From positions 1-10,542 of the forward strand of contig JALUKJ010000210.1 of assembly GCA_027056615.1 (NCBI GenBank): 10,542 bases of DNA, in the 5' to 3' direction. This stretch comes from Campylobacteraceae bacterium (lineage in GTDB: Bacteria > Campylobacterota > Campylobacteria > Campylobacterales > Sulfurovaceae). The position numbers and the translations under genes were made by a program. Below the pieces are notes generated by a model. That model had not been told where the DNA came from, made no database searches, and saw only the letters and a program-made list of their open reading frames with translations. Shown piece by piece: positions 1 through 5,705 of the stretch (position 1 is its first letter; each line of letters opens with the position of its first letter).

Positions 1-49
1 TACAATCACTTTCTATTTATTATTTATTAAATAACTATTATCTTTTATA

Positions 50-58
50 TGATAGAAT
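50..58 (+). promoter_or_regulatory. Candidate extended -10 promoter for the lipoprotein gene at 88
   Basis: The sequence TGATAGAAT fits the extended -10 pattern TGnTAnnnT and sits in an AT-rich stretch with T runs upstream. It would start transcription near position 65, giving a leader of about 22 bases that contains the AAGGA ribosome binding site at 78-82. No convincing -35 box is visible, which is usual for sigma-70 promoters in Campylobacterota. AT-rich sequence gives such matches easily, so the call is tentative. Confidence 0.35.
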
Positions 59-87
59 AAGTAAAATAATTTAATACAAGGATAAAT

Positions 88-717
88 ATGCCATACATCT
101 TTTTACTGCTTTTCACCTTACTATTTACAGCATGTAACAATAGTGCTATAGTACCCCCACCTACTCAAAGTAATATTCCAGTTGGATTACCAAAAACTAA
201 TCAAACTACAGATAATGATAACTCTATTAAAATAATACCTGAAAACTCTATTCTTGGAGAGTATACTCTTCAACGTGGTCTATATAGCAATGAGAGTATC
301 CACCAAGAACTAAGCGAAGGCTATTTAGTTATTGAAGAGTTAGATGTTGATAACTATGGATACTACTACGCAACCATTATAGATGGTATTGCCGAAACAC
401 ATCTAGGTATTTACTATAAGAAAGATGGAAAATTTGTACAAAAAGTAATCTATAATGATGAGTCTGGTAAATCTAAAATAGATATTCAAGACAATATTAA
501 GATTAAACTAGATGGTGATATTTTAAAAATTGTTATTGATGATGCTAAACATCAAGTTACTATTTGGAAAAAGGACGATGGAACTGCTACAAAAAGTGAC
601 AAACTAAAAAAAGCACTTAAAGAGGCACAAGAAGCTTATAAAGAGTTTTATAAACAAAAATGTGCTGTAGCAGAGGTTAAATGTGCTGAGCATGAGTTTA
701 CTCCTATAGATGAGTAA
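88..717 (+). CDS. Small lipoprotein of unknown function
   Basis: A 209-residue protein that I do not recognise. Residues 1-15 form a short hydrophobic signal sequence, followed by a lipobox-like LFTAC with the candidate lipidated cysteine at C16. The -3 residue is F rather than the usual L, so the signal is slightly atypical. Residues 17-50 are rich in Pro, Asn, Thr and Ser, a likely flexible tether. Residues 50-165 alternate hydrophobic and polar residues (for example GYYYATIIDG and LKIVIDD), suggesting a small beta-rich domain. Residues 172-200 are Lys/Glu/Ala-rich and probably helical, with two cysteines (about C193 and C199) that could pair. The ATG is supported by AAGGA at 78-82 with a 5-base spacer. 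It stands alone and converges on plsC. Envelope location is inferred only from the signal peptide. Confidence 0.75.
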   Translation: MPYIFLLLFTLLFTACNNSAIVPPPTQSNIPVGLPKTNQTTDNDNSIKIIPENSILGEYTLQRGLYSNESIHQELSEGYLVIEELDVDNYGYYYATIIDGIAETHLGIYYKKDGKFVQKVIYNDESGKSKIDIQDNIKIKLDGDILKIVIDDAKHQVTIWKKDDGTATKSDKLKKALKEAQEAYKEFYKQKCAVAEVKCAEHEFTPIDE

Positions 718-740
718 ACGTTGCTCAACTAATACTTTAG

Positions 741-759
741 AACTTGGTTCTCCCAAGTT
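741..759. terminator. Hairpin between convergent genes, possible bidirectional terminator
   Basis: AACTTGG at 741-747 pairs perfectly with CCAAGTT at 753-759 across a 5-base loop. It lies between the stop of the lipoprotein gene (717) and the stop of plsC (790), where a terminator serving both strands is expected. Only a short TTTT follows at 764-767, so it is a weak intrinsic terminator. A second inverted repeat, TTGGGAT at 766-772 and ATCCCAA at 794-800, overlaps the end of plsC. Confidence 0.4.
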
Positions 760-789
760 GCCATTTTGGGATATGTTAATAACACTTAA

Positions 790-1467
790 TTAAATCCCAA
801 ACATCTTCTCATAAATATTCTGAATATTTCCTCGCTCTTTATAGTCAATAAGTTCTCCAATCTCAATAGTAATTGTCTGCTCTAAATTTTTATCTGCCAA
901 AGCATTACCTAAAGCCTCATGTGTTTGAGTACGAATATAAACAGGTAAAATAGGCAACCTATTTTTTAGAGCAATAATCCTAAACCCCTCTTTAAACTCA
1001 AGAAGTTTCTCTTCACTTTTGTTTCGTGTACCCTCAGGAAAGATAAAAACGGAAGCCCCCTCTTTAACTGCATTTTTAACATCAGTAAAAAATCCTGACA
1101 TTTGACTCTTTTCTCTATCAAGGAGTACAGAACCTGCATTACGAACAAAGATACCAAAAAAAGGTGAGTTATAAAGCTCTTTTTTAGAAATCCATACTCC
1201 GTAAATATTGCTTTTTTCAAGTGCTATTTCTAAGATTAAAGGGTCAATAATACCTCTATGGTTTGAAATAATTAGATATTGACCATCTATTATTCGCTCT
1301 TTATTTTTAACTTCTACTCTAATATTCAACTTATCTAAAAGAGTTTTAGCATACTCAAAACGGAGTGCTTTTTTATCTTTATTTGTAGATATTTTTTTAA
1401 GTTTTAAACCAAAATAGTTAGTTAATACTAACGAATAGATTCCCATTTTAATAGAATGTAGTGTCAT
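790..1467 (-). CDS. plsC: 1-acyl-sn-glycerol-3-phosphate acyltransferase (PlsC family)
   Basis: A 225-residue membrane-associated acyltransferase expected to transfer an acyl chain to lysophosphatidic acid, making phosphatidic acid for phospholipid synthesis. The family blocks appear in order: NHRGIID at 69-75 is the catalytic HX4D motif (H70, D75); residues 90-118, ending in GSVLLDR, form block II; FPEGTR at 143-148 is the glycerol-phosphate-binding EGTR block; LPVYI near 174-178 is block IV. Length is normal. The start codon at 1465-1467 shares one base with the era stop codon (TAATG), which indicates translational coupling and favours this start over the in-frame Met8. No good Shine-Dalgarno sequence lies at normal distance, which also fits coupling. 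Substrate specificity within the family cannot be read from the sequence, so the gene symbol is the usual family name. Confidence 0.9.
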   Translation of the reverse strand: MTLHSIKMGIYSLVLTNYFGLKLKKISTNKDKKALRFEYAKTLLDKLNIRVEVKNKERIIDGQYLIISNHRGIIDPLILEIALEKSNIYGVWISKKELYNSPFFGIFVRNAGSVLLDREKSQMSGFFTDVKNAVKEGASVFIFPEGTRNKSEEKLLEFKEGFRIIALKNRLPILPVYIRTQTHEALGNALADKNLEQTITIEIGELIDYKERGNIQNIYEKMFGI

Positions 1468-2357
1468 TAGAAAATATACCCCATATCTTCAAGCCCACCA
1501 CGAGATTTTGACCAACCTTTTTTAACGGCTACATGTAAATCTAGGTAGATTTTTTTTCGTGAAAAGAGTTCAAGCTGTTGACGTGCTAGTTTTCCAACAC
1601 GTTTAATACCTTCTCCCTTATTTCCAACAATAATCCCTTTTTGAGTCTCCTTTTCTACAATAATTGTTGCATAGACTCTGTCCATCTCTTCACTCTCCTC
1701 AATCTTTTCAATAGTTACATCAGACTCATAGGGAATTTCATCAGATAGGTTCTCAAAAATTGATTCTCGAATAAGCTCTTTATATATGTCTCGTACAAAC
1801 TCAGTGGTAGTAATATCAGTATCATACAAAGCAGGTGATTGGGGAAGATATTTAATAACCTCATCAAGTAGTGGTTTCTTACCTACTTTTTTATTGACAG
1901 AAAAAGGAATAATCGCTTCAAATCTATCTTGATACTTTTGATACTCACCAAGCTTCTCTAAAATCTTCCCTTGTGGGACATGGTCCATTTTTGTTAGAAG
2001 TACAATATGTTTTGCTTTTGAACTCTCTTTAAGAGCTAAAAATTTTTCATACTCATCTAGTCTATCGGTAATAGGTGCTAAAAATAGAATAAGGTCAGCA
2101 TCACCCATTGCTTTTAATGCCTCTTCTAACATAAACTCATTAATTAGTCGCTCTTTTTTATGAATACCTGGAGTATCTACAAATATAAGCTGATTGCCCT
2201 TATGCATAACTATAATATTCATTCGTTTTCTTGTGGCTTGTGCCTTTTTTGAAACCATCGCTAGTTTCTCACCAACCAAAAAGTTTAAAAGGGTACTCTT
2301 ACCCGAATTTGGTCGCCCTACTACGGCGATAAAGCCTGATTTTGTTCTGCTTTCCAT
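1467..2357 (-). CDS. era: GTPase Era, ribosome assembly factor
   Basis: A 296-residue GTPase that binds 16S rRNA and assists 30S subunit maturation. The N-terminal G domain has G1 GRPNSGKS at 14-21, G3 DTPG at 61-64 and G4 TKMD at 122-125 (the Era-type variant of NKxD). The expected effector region lies around 36-45. The C-terminal KH domain starts near residue 215 and carries the RNA-binding loop GNKG at 245-248 within GIIVGNKGEGIKRVG. Length and architecture are standard for Era, and no residue is obviously missing. The ATG at 2355-2357 has only a weak upstream purine stretch. The gene is transcribed divergently from hisS, and its stop overlaps the plsC start by one base, so the two form a coupled pair. 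Confidence 0.96.
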   Translation of the reverse strand: MESRTKSGFIAVVGRPNSGKSTLLNFLVGEKLAMVSKKAQATRKRMNIIVMHKGNQLIFVDTPGIHKKERLINEFMLEEALKAMGDADLILFLAPITDRLDEYEKFLALKESSKAKHIVLLTKMDHVPQGKILEKLGEYQKYQDRFEAIIPFSVNKKVGKKPLLDEVIKYLPQSPALYDTDITTTEFVRDIYKELIRESIFENLSDEIPYESDVTIEKIEESEEMDRVYATIIVEKETQKGIIVGNKGEGIKRVGKLARQQLELFSRKKIYLDLHVAVKKGWSKSRGGLEDMGYIF

Positions 2358-2384
2358 CTATGCTATCACTTTCATCTTTTTTAC

Positions 2385-2414
2385 TTAGCATTATAACCTA
2401 ATCTACTGTATACT
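2385..2414 (+). promoter_or_regulatory. Candidate sigma-70 promoter for hisS
   Basis: A -35-like TTAGCA at 2385-2390 is separated by 18 bases from TATACT at 2409-2414. The start would fall near 2421, about 20 bases before the hisS ATG. The -35 of this promoter overlaps the -10 of the divergent era promoter, so the two could compete for polymerase. This is consensus matching only. Confidence 0.4.
2390..2395 (-). promoter_or_regulatory. Candidate -10 box for the era-plsC operon
   Basis: On the minus strand this reads as a perfect TATAAT, inside the 83-bp divergent gap between era and hisS. Transcription would start near 2383, leaving a leader of about 25 bases before the era ATG. No clear -35 is visible; the sequence at 2413-2418 reads TGGAAG on the minus strand. 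Confidence 0.5.
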
Positions 2415-2440
2415 TCCACAAATAAAAACTAGGAATATAG

Positions 2441-3655
2441 ATGATTAATGCACTTCGTGGTATGAAAGATTTAACGTTTGAAGAGAGTGAACGTTTTGTG
2501 CATATTGTTACCACTGCTATTGGTATTGCTAAAAGATATGGCTACAGTTACATTGAAACCCCAATTTTAGAAGAGACAAAACTCTTTAAACGCTCTGTTG
2601 GAGAGAGTTCTGACATTGTAGGTAAAGAGATGTATCAGTTTGAAGACAAAGGTGGAAACGATGTCTGTATGCGTCCTGAAGGTACAGCAGGAGTGGTTCG
2701 CTCTTTTATTCAAGCCAAACTTGACAGACGACAAAATGAGAAGTTTAAGTTTTATTATTATGGAGCTATGTTTCGTTATGAACGACCACAAAAAGGTAGA
2801 CTAAGAGAGTTTCACCAATTTGGTTGTGAGAGCTTTGGAGAGGCTTCTGTCTATGAGGACTTTACTATTATACAGATGATAGGTGACATCTTTAACGCAC
2901 TAGGTATTGGCTATAAACTACAAATTAACTCTCTTGGTTGTCCCAAGTGTATGCCTCCTTACCGTCAAAATCTTATTAACTTTTTGACAGAGTGCAAAGA
3001 GGAGTTGTGTGAAGATTGTAACCGTAGAATTGAGACTAACCCTATTCGTGTATTAGACTGTAAAAATGAGAAGTGTCAATCGCTCCTAGTTGACTCCCCA
3101 AAACTCATTAAAAACCTCTGTAGTAGTTGTGATGATGATTTTAGCAAACTCGAAAGATTACTTAAAAGTGAAAATATAAAATATGAGGTAGACACAAACT
3201 TGGTTCGTGGACTAGACTACTACTCCAAAACTGCTTTTGAGTTTGTAAGTAATGAAATAGGCTCTCAATCTGCCATTGCAGGTGGTGGACGATATGACCG
3301 TTTAGTAGAGTTTTTAGATGGTAAACCAACCCCTGCTGTTGGATTTGCTCTTGGGATTGAGCGAATTATGGAGCTTGTAAAGATGCCAGAGGTTGAGAGA
3401 AGTGGCTACTACCTTGGAGCAATGGACGAAGAGGCTATTGATGCCCTCTTTCCACTTGCTTCTAAAAAGAGAGCAACCCATAAAGTTACCGTTGAGTATG
3501 CTCCTAAAAAGCTAAAAGCCCACCTAAAAAATGCAGATAGAGTCAATGCTAGATATTGTGCTGTTATTGGGGAAGATGAGTTTAAAAATAGAACTATTTG
3601 GGTTAAAGATTTGGTTGAGAAGAGAGAGGTAGTTGTTGATTGGGAGGAGTTGTAG
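2441..3655 (+). CDS. hisS: Histidine--tRNA ligase
   Basis: A 404-residue class II aminoacyl-tRNA synthetase that charges tRNA-His. The N-terminus (ALRGMKDL, 4-11) and motif 1 region (YGYSYIETPILE, 33-44) are typical. CMRPEGTAG at 76-84 and motif 2, running from FRYERPQKGR (111-120) to FHQFGCESFG (124-133), are intact. The histidine-specific LVRGLDYYSKTAFEF is at 254-268. Motif 3 covers AIAGGGRYDRL (279-288) and GFALGIERI (301-309). The insertion domain keeps the bacterial cysteine-rich pattern: CPKC at 167-170, C190 and C193, C207 and C212, C227 and C230. The C-terminal anticodon-binding domain occupies about 325-404 and is compact. AGGA at 2431-2434 with a 6-base spacer supports the ATG. It appears monocistronic, and a hairpin begins directly after its stop codon. 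Confidence 0.97.
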   Translation: MINALRGMKDLTFEESERFVHIVTTAIGIAKRYGYSYIETPILEETKLFKRSVGESSDIVGKEMYQFEDKGGNDVCMRPEGTAGVVRSFIQAKLDRRQNEKFKFYYYGAMFRYERPQKGRLREFHQFGCESFGEASVYEDFTIIQMIGDIFNALGIGYKLQINSLGCPKCMPPYRQNLINFLTECKEELCEDCNRRIETNPIRVLDCKNEKCQSLLVDSPKLIKNLCSSCDDDFSKLERLLKSENIKYEVDTNLVRGLDYYSKTAFEFVSNEIGSQSAIAGGGRYDRLVEFLDGKPTPAVGFALGIERIMELVKMPEVERSGYYLGAMDEEAIDALFPLASKKRATHKVTVEYAPKKLKAHLKNADRVNARYCAVIGEDEFKNRTIWVKDLVEKREVVVDWEEL

Positions 3656-3675
3656 GGTGCGATTGCTATCGCACC
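3656..3675. terminator. Perfect 8-bp hairpin directly after hisS
   Basis: GGTGCGAT at 3656-3663 pairs perfectly with ATCGCACC at 3668-3675 around a 4-base loop, starting one base after the hisS stop codon. There is no U-run after it, so it is not a classic intrinsic terminator. It could stabilise the hisS mRNA 3' end, or be a dispersed REP-like palindrome. Confidence 0.5.
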
Positions 3676-3729
3676 GTTAAATGGAATTGGTAAACTCAAC
3701 AATATCGCAAAAAAGCTTAACAGTGATTT

Positions 3730-3738
3730 TGATATAAT
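3730..3738 (+). promoter_or_regulatory. Strong extended -10 promoter upstream of the truncated nucleotidyltransferase frame and pdxJ
   Basis: TGATATAAT is a full extended -10 (TGn plus perfect TATAAT at 3733-3738). A second TATAAT follows at 3743-3748. TTAACA at 3717-3722 resembles a -35, but the spacing to the first -10 is only 10 bases and to the second 20. Starting near 3745, the transcript would have a leader of about 27 bases with an AGGAG site at 3758-3762, and would run through the short frame into pdxJ. Confidence 0.6.
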
Positions 3739-3771
3739 GTATTATAATAATTGAAAAAGGAGAGTTTTTTG

Positions 3772-3972
3772 ATGTTAAGACAACAAGATATTTTAAACTA
3801 TTTAACTCAACATAAAAAAGAGTTTAAAGAAAAATATAATATTGAAAGAATAGGTCTATTTGGAAGTTATACTCGTGAAGAGGCTCATGAAGAGTTAAAC
3901 AATAACAAGCTCCTCCAATTCCTCCTCGTCCAAATCACAAATTATGGACGAGGTTTCCTTGGAGGTTTTTGA
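3772..3972 (+). pseudogene. Truncated MntA-like nucleotidyltransferase (antitoxin-type) remnant
   Basis: From the ATG at 3772 this frame encodes 66 residues. AGGAG at 3758-3762 with a 9-base spacer supports this start; the longer frame from a TTG at 3751 would overlap that site. Residues 1-44 match the N-terminus of minimal nucleotidyltransferases: a helical start (LRQQDILNYLTQ), then IERIGLFGSYTREEAHEE, which carries the GS half of the GS-x10-DxD active site. The expected (S)DID segment should come next, but the frame changes to ELNNN and an unrelated hydrophobic tail (KLLQFLLVQI) encoded by a hairpin. Both catalytic aspartates and the rest of the fold are absent, so it cannot be active. No HEPN toxin partner is adjacent. 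Its TGA overlaps the pdxJ ATG (TGATG), so it may persist as a translated leader for pdxJ. Confidence 0.75.
3912..3965 (+). promoter_or_regulatory. Long imperfect hairpin that includes the pdxJ Shine-Dalgarno site
   Basis: Outer arms CCTCCAA at 3912-3918 and TTGGAGG at 3959-3965 pair perfectly. A 5-by-5 internal region (3919-3923 against 3954-3958) follows, then inner arms CCTCGTCC at 3924-3931 and GGACGAGG at 3946-3953 pair perfectly around a 14-base loop. The outer right arm contains GGAGG at 3961-3965, the ribosome binding site of pdxJ, so the folded RNA would hide it. Translation of the overlapping short frame would melt the hairpin. It could instead be an inserted REP-like palindrome that truncated the upstream gene. 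Confidence 0.55.
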
Positions 3973-4754
3973 TGAAACTAGGCGTAAACATAGACCATAT
4001 AGCAGTATTAAGAGAGGCAAGAAAAATAGCCGACCCTAACCCAATGGATGCATTAAGCATTGTAAAACGTGCAGGGGCAGAGCAGATAACCATTCACCTT
4101 AGGGAAGATAGACGACATATACAAGATAGTGATGCTAAAAATATAATCTACCACTCCTCTTTGCCTGTCAATTTGGAATGTGCTATTGCTAAAGAGATTG
4201 TTACGTTAGCTTGTGAACTACAACCTCATAGAGTTACTTTAGTTCCTGAAAAGCGTGAAGAGGTGACTACTGAGGGGGGATTAGATATTTTTAAATATGA
4301 AGAGGAGCTAAAAGAGGTAATTTCTAAATTTCATAAACATGAAATAGAGGTTTCACTCTTTATTGACCCTACTTTAGAAAATGTAGAGATGGCTCATAAA
4401 TTGGGAGTTGAATGGATAGAGTTTCATACAGGAAAGTATGCTAATATATATGCTATGCTCTTTTCCAATTTAAGTAATACTCACCACTCTATTAAAGAGT
4501 TGGAGCTTTCCAGAAAAGAGCTAAAAGAGATGCTTGAAGAGGAGTTAACAAATCTAAGAGCTTTATCATGTGATGCAATGGAACTAGAAATTAAAGTAGC
4601 AGCAGGTCATGGACTAAACTATCAAAATGTAGAAGCAATAGCAGATATTGAAACTATTGAAGAGTTAAATATTGGACAGAGTATAATTGCTAGGTCTGTT
4701 TTTACAGGGCTTGAGAGTGCTATTTTGGAGATGAAAGCTCTTTTAATAAGATAA
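3972..4754 (+). CDS. pdxJ: Pyridoxine 5'-phosphate synthase
   Basis: A 260-residue TIM-barrel enzyme of the DXP-dependent vitamin B6 route. It condenses 1-deoxy-D-xylulose 5-phosphate with 3-amino-2-oxopropyl phosphate to give pyridoxine 5'-phosphate. Visible signatures are VNIDHIA at 5-11, IHLREDRRHI at 41-50 with likely catalytic H42, NLE at 67-69 with E69, LVPEKREEVTTEGG at 90-103, FIDP at 130-133, EFHTGKYA at 150-157, AAGHGLNYQN at 210-219 with catalytic H213, and LNIGQSIIARSVFTGL at 232-247. Length fits the Campylobacterota form, which is longer than that of E. coli. The ATG at 3972 has GGAGG at 3961-3965 with a 6-base spacer; a TTG one codon upstream is in frame but less likely. pdxA, often next to pdxJ in this phylum, is not here. 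The next item downstream is a MITE-like repeat. Confidence 0.97.
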   Translation: MKLGVNIDHIAVLREARKIADPNPMDALSIVKRAGAEQITIHLREDRRHIQDSDAKNIIYHSSLPVNLECAIAKEIVTLACELQPHRVTLVPEKREEVTTEGGLDIFKYEEELKEVISKFHKHEIEVSLFIDPTLENVEMAHKLGVEWIEFHTGKYANIYAMLFSNLSNTHHSIKELELSRKELKEMLEEELTNLRALSCDAMELEIKVAAGHGLNYQNVEAIADIETIEELNIGQSIIARSVFTGLESAILEMKALLIR

Positions 4755-4766
4755 AATTCCAATATG

Positions 4767-4936
4767 CATTCCCAACAAGGACATCAATGCCAATGAATTA
4801 AGGAATAAATATTCAAAAACTGTAGGTTCGATTTCATCGAACGGATTGTTTTATGGGCTTCAATTTTTTGTTCGATAAAATCGAACCTACAGGATTTGGG
4901 CTTAATTCAATGGCATTGACAAGGACGTTGGGAATG
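4767..4936. repeat. Hairpin split by the first MITE-like insertion, with 10-bp target duplication
   Basis: The outer arms CATTCCCAAC (4767-4776) and GTTGGGAATG (4927-4936) are perfect 10-bp inverted repeats separated by the insertion. The direct repeats ACAAGGACAT (4775-4784) and ACAAGGACGT (4919-4928) flank the element and differ at one base. Removing one copy plus the element restores a single hairpin with a 10-bp stem and a 6-base loop AAGGAC, located just after pdxJ. This was probably the original REP-like or terminator hairpin. Confidence 0.75.
4785..4918. mobile_element. MITE-like non-autonomous element, copy 1 (134 bp)
   Basis: Terminal inverted repeats are CAATGCCAATGAATTAAG at 4785-4802 and, at 4901-4918, a sequence whose reverse complement differs from it at one of 18 positions. 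Nested inside are 23-bp inverted repeats (4820-4842 and 4870-4892, one mismatch). Each contains its own small palindrome, GTTCGAT-N3-ATCGAAC. There is no reading frame of note. A second copy at 5718-5851, in the same orientation, differs at only four positions. Terminal repeats, precise ends, multiple copies and flanking 10-bp duplications are the hallmarks of a MITE mobilised in trans by a transposase not present here. Confidence 0.85.
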
Positions 4937-4971
4937 AGTCGGTAAACTAAGATTTAATATATAGGACAAAT

Positions 4972-5655
4972 ATGCATAGAATACTACAAATGCTAAAACT
5001 ACAACAAACACTAAATGATGCAACCAATGGAGTTGGTTGGGAAAAAGGCTTAACCAAAAATGGAAAAAAGATAGATTGGCGACGCTGTATCTACCTTGAA
5101 GCTTCTGAATTGGTCGACTCCTACCCTTGGAAACACTGGAAAAATATTGATGCCTCTCCTGATTATGAGAATATAAAGATTGAGATTGTTGATATTTGGC
5201 ACTTTATTATGTCTGAGGTTTTACGACTCTACAAAATAGAAAATCTTGGTTCACTAGAAGATATTGCTAATGTTGTTGCCAATATGGAGGAGTTTGAAAA
5301 CTTTAAAGAAGCTAGTAGAGGTGAAGAGCTTGACCCTTATGAGCAGATAGCATTAGTAGAAGATATGATAAAAACGCTCTTTTGCAATAGTGACATTAAT
5401 GCCCTACTCGTCTCATTTTTGACCATGTCTTCAAAGCTTAATCTAAAACTATATGAACTATATGAGCTATATGTTGGAAAGAATATTTTAAATAAATTTA
5501 GACAAGAACATGGCTATAAAGAGGGAAGTTACATTAAAGAGTGGAATGACAAAGAAGATAATGTTGTGATGCAAGAAATTTTAGCAACTCATAGTGATAT
5601 TACTCCTGAAGAGCTTTATGAAGCTTTAGAAGAAGCTTATCCAAAAAATCAATAG
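4972..5655 (+). CDS. dut: dUTP diphosphatase, dimeric all-alpha type
   Basis: A 227-residue protein closely resembling the dimeric dUTPase of Campylobacter jejuni. It hydrolyses dUTP to dUMP and pyrophosphate, keeping uracil out of DNA and feeding thymidylate synthesis. The metal-binding helices are intact: EASELVD at 43-49 (E43, E46) and KIEIVDIWHF at 69-78 (E71, D74). The preceding WRRCIYLE and following SYPWKHWK are typical. The C-terminal segment YVGKNILNKFRQ at 167-178, then HGYKEGSY and WNDKEDN to 197, is the conserved nucleotide-binding region of this family. It is unrelated to the trimeric beta-fold Dut of E. coli. AGGA at 4963-4966 with a 5-base spacer supports the ATG. Two MITE-like repeats flank the gene, and any promoter must lie in the roughly 35 bases after the first hairpin, where only a weak AT-rich -10 is visible. 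Confidence 0.95.
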   Translation: MHRILQMLKLQQTLNDATNGVGWEKGLTKNGKKIDWRRCIYLEASELVDSYPWKHWKNIDASPDYENIKIEIVDIWHFIMSEVLRLYKIENLGSLEDIANVVANMEEFENFKEASRGEELDPYEQIALVEDMIKTLFCNSDINALLVSFLTMSSKLNLKLYELYELYVGKNILNKFRQEHGYKEGSYIKEWNDKEDNVVMQEILATHSDITPEELYEALEEAYPKNQ

Positions 5656-5670
5656 CAAAGCTAAAGCCGT

Positions 5671-5705
5671 CGATTCCTTATGTGCCATTTGCATTTTTGG
5701 AATCG
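5671..5705. terminator. Hairpin downstream of dut
   Basis: CGATTCC at 5671-5677 pairs perfectly with GGAATCG at 5699-5705 across a 21-base loop. GCCG at 5666-5669 and GGC at 5705-5707 could offer an alternative register in which TC is bulged. It begins 15 bases after the dut stop codon. The right arm is shared with the hairpin broken by the second MITE copy. A terminator or REP-like role is possible; the run of T lies within the loop, not after the stem. Confidence 0.4.

Noticed and set aside
2194..2388. Open frame on the plus strand opposite the start of era, and similar frames inside hisS, mnmE, jag and yidC
   Set aside because: All lie fully or almost fully within well-supported genes on other frames, have no recognisable domains and are antisense or out-of-frame shadows.
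2941..3140. Cysteine-rich stretch in HisS as a possible novel zinc domain
   Set aside because: The CPKC and LCEDC-type pattern is usual in many bacterial histidyl-tRNA synthetases.
3751..3771. A longer start (TTG at 3751) for the truncated nucleotidyltransferase frame
   Set aside because: It would place the strong AGGAG site inside the coding region and it lacks its own binding site; the ATG at 3772 is far better supported.
3969..3971. TTG start for pdxJ one codon upstream of the ATG
   Set aside because: The ATG at 3972 has better spacing to GGAGG and gives the usual MKLGVNIDHIA-type N-terminus.
4785..4918. Possibility that the paired repeats are a CRISPR array or a toxin-antitoxin operator pair
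   Set aside because: There are only two copies, 933 bp apart with a gene between, with terminal inverted repeats and target duplications, which fit transposition.
5449..5475. Three tandem 9-base units of the type CTATATGAR inside dut, encoding LYE-LYE-LYV
   Set aside because: It keeps the frame and lies in a normal helix of the protein; a short coincidental or slippage-derived repeat with no sign of function.
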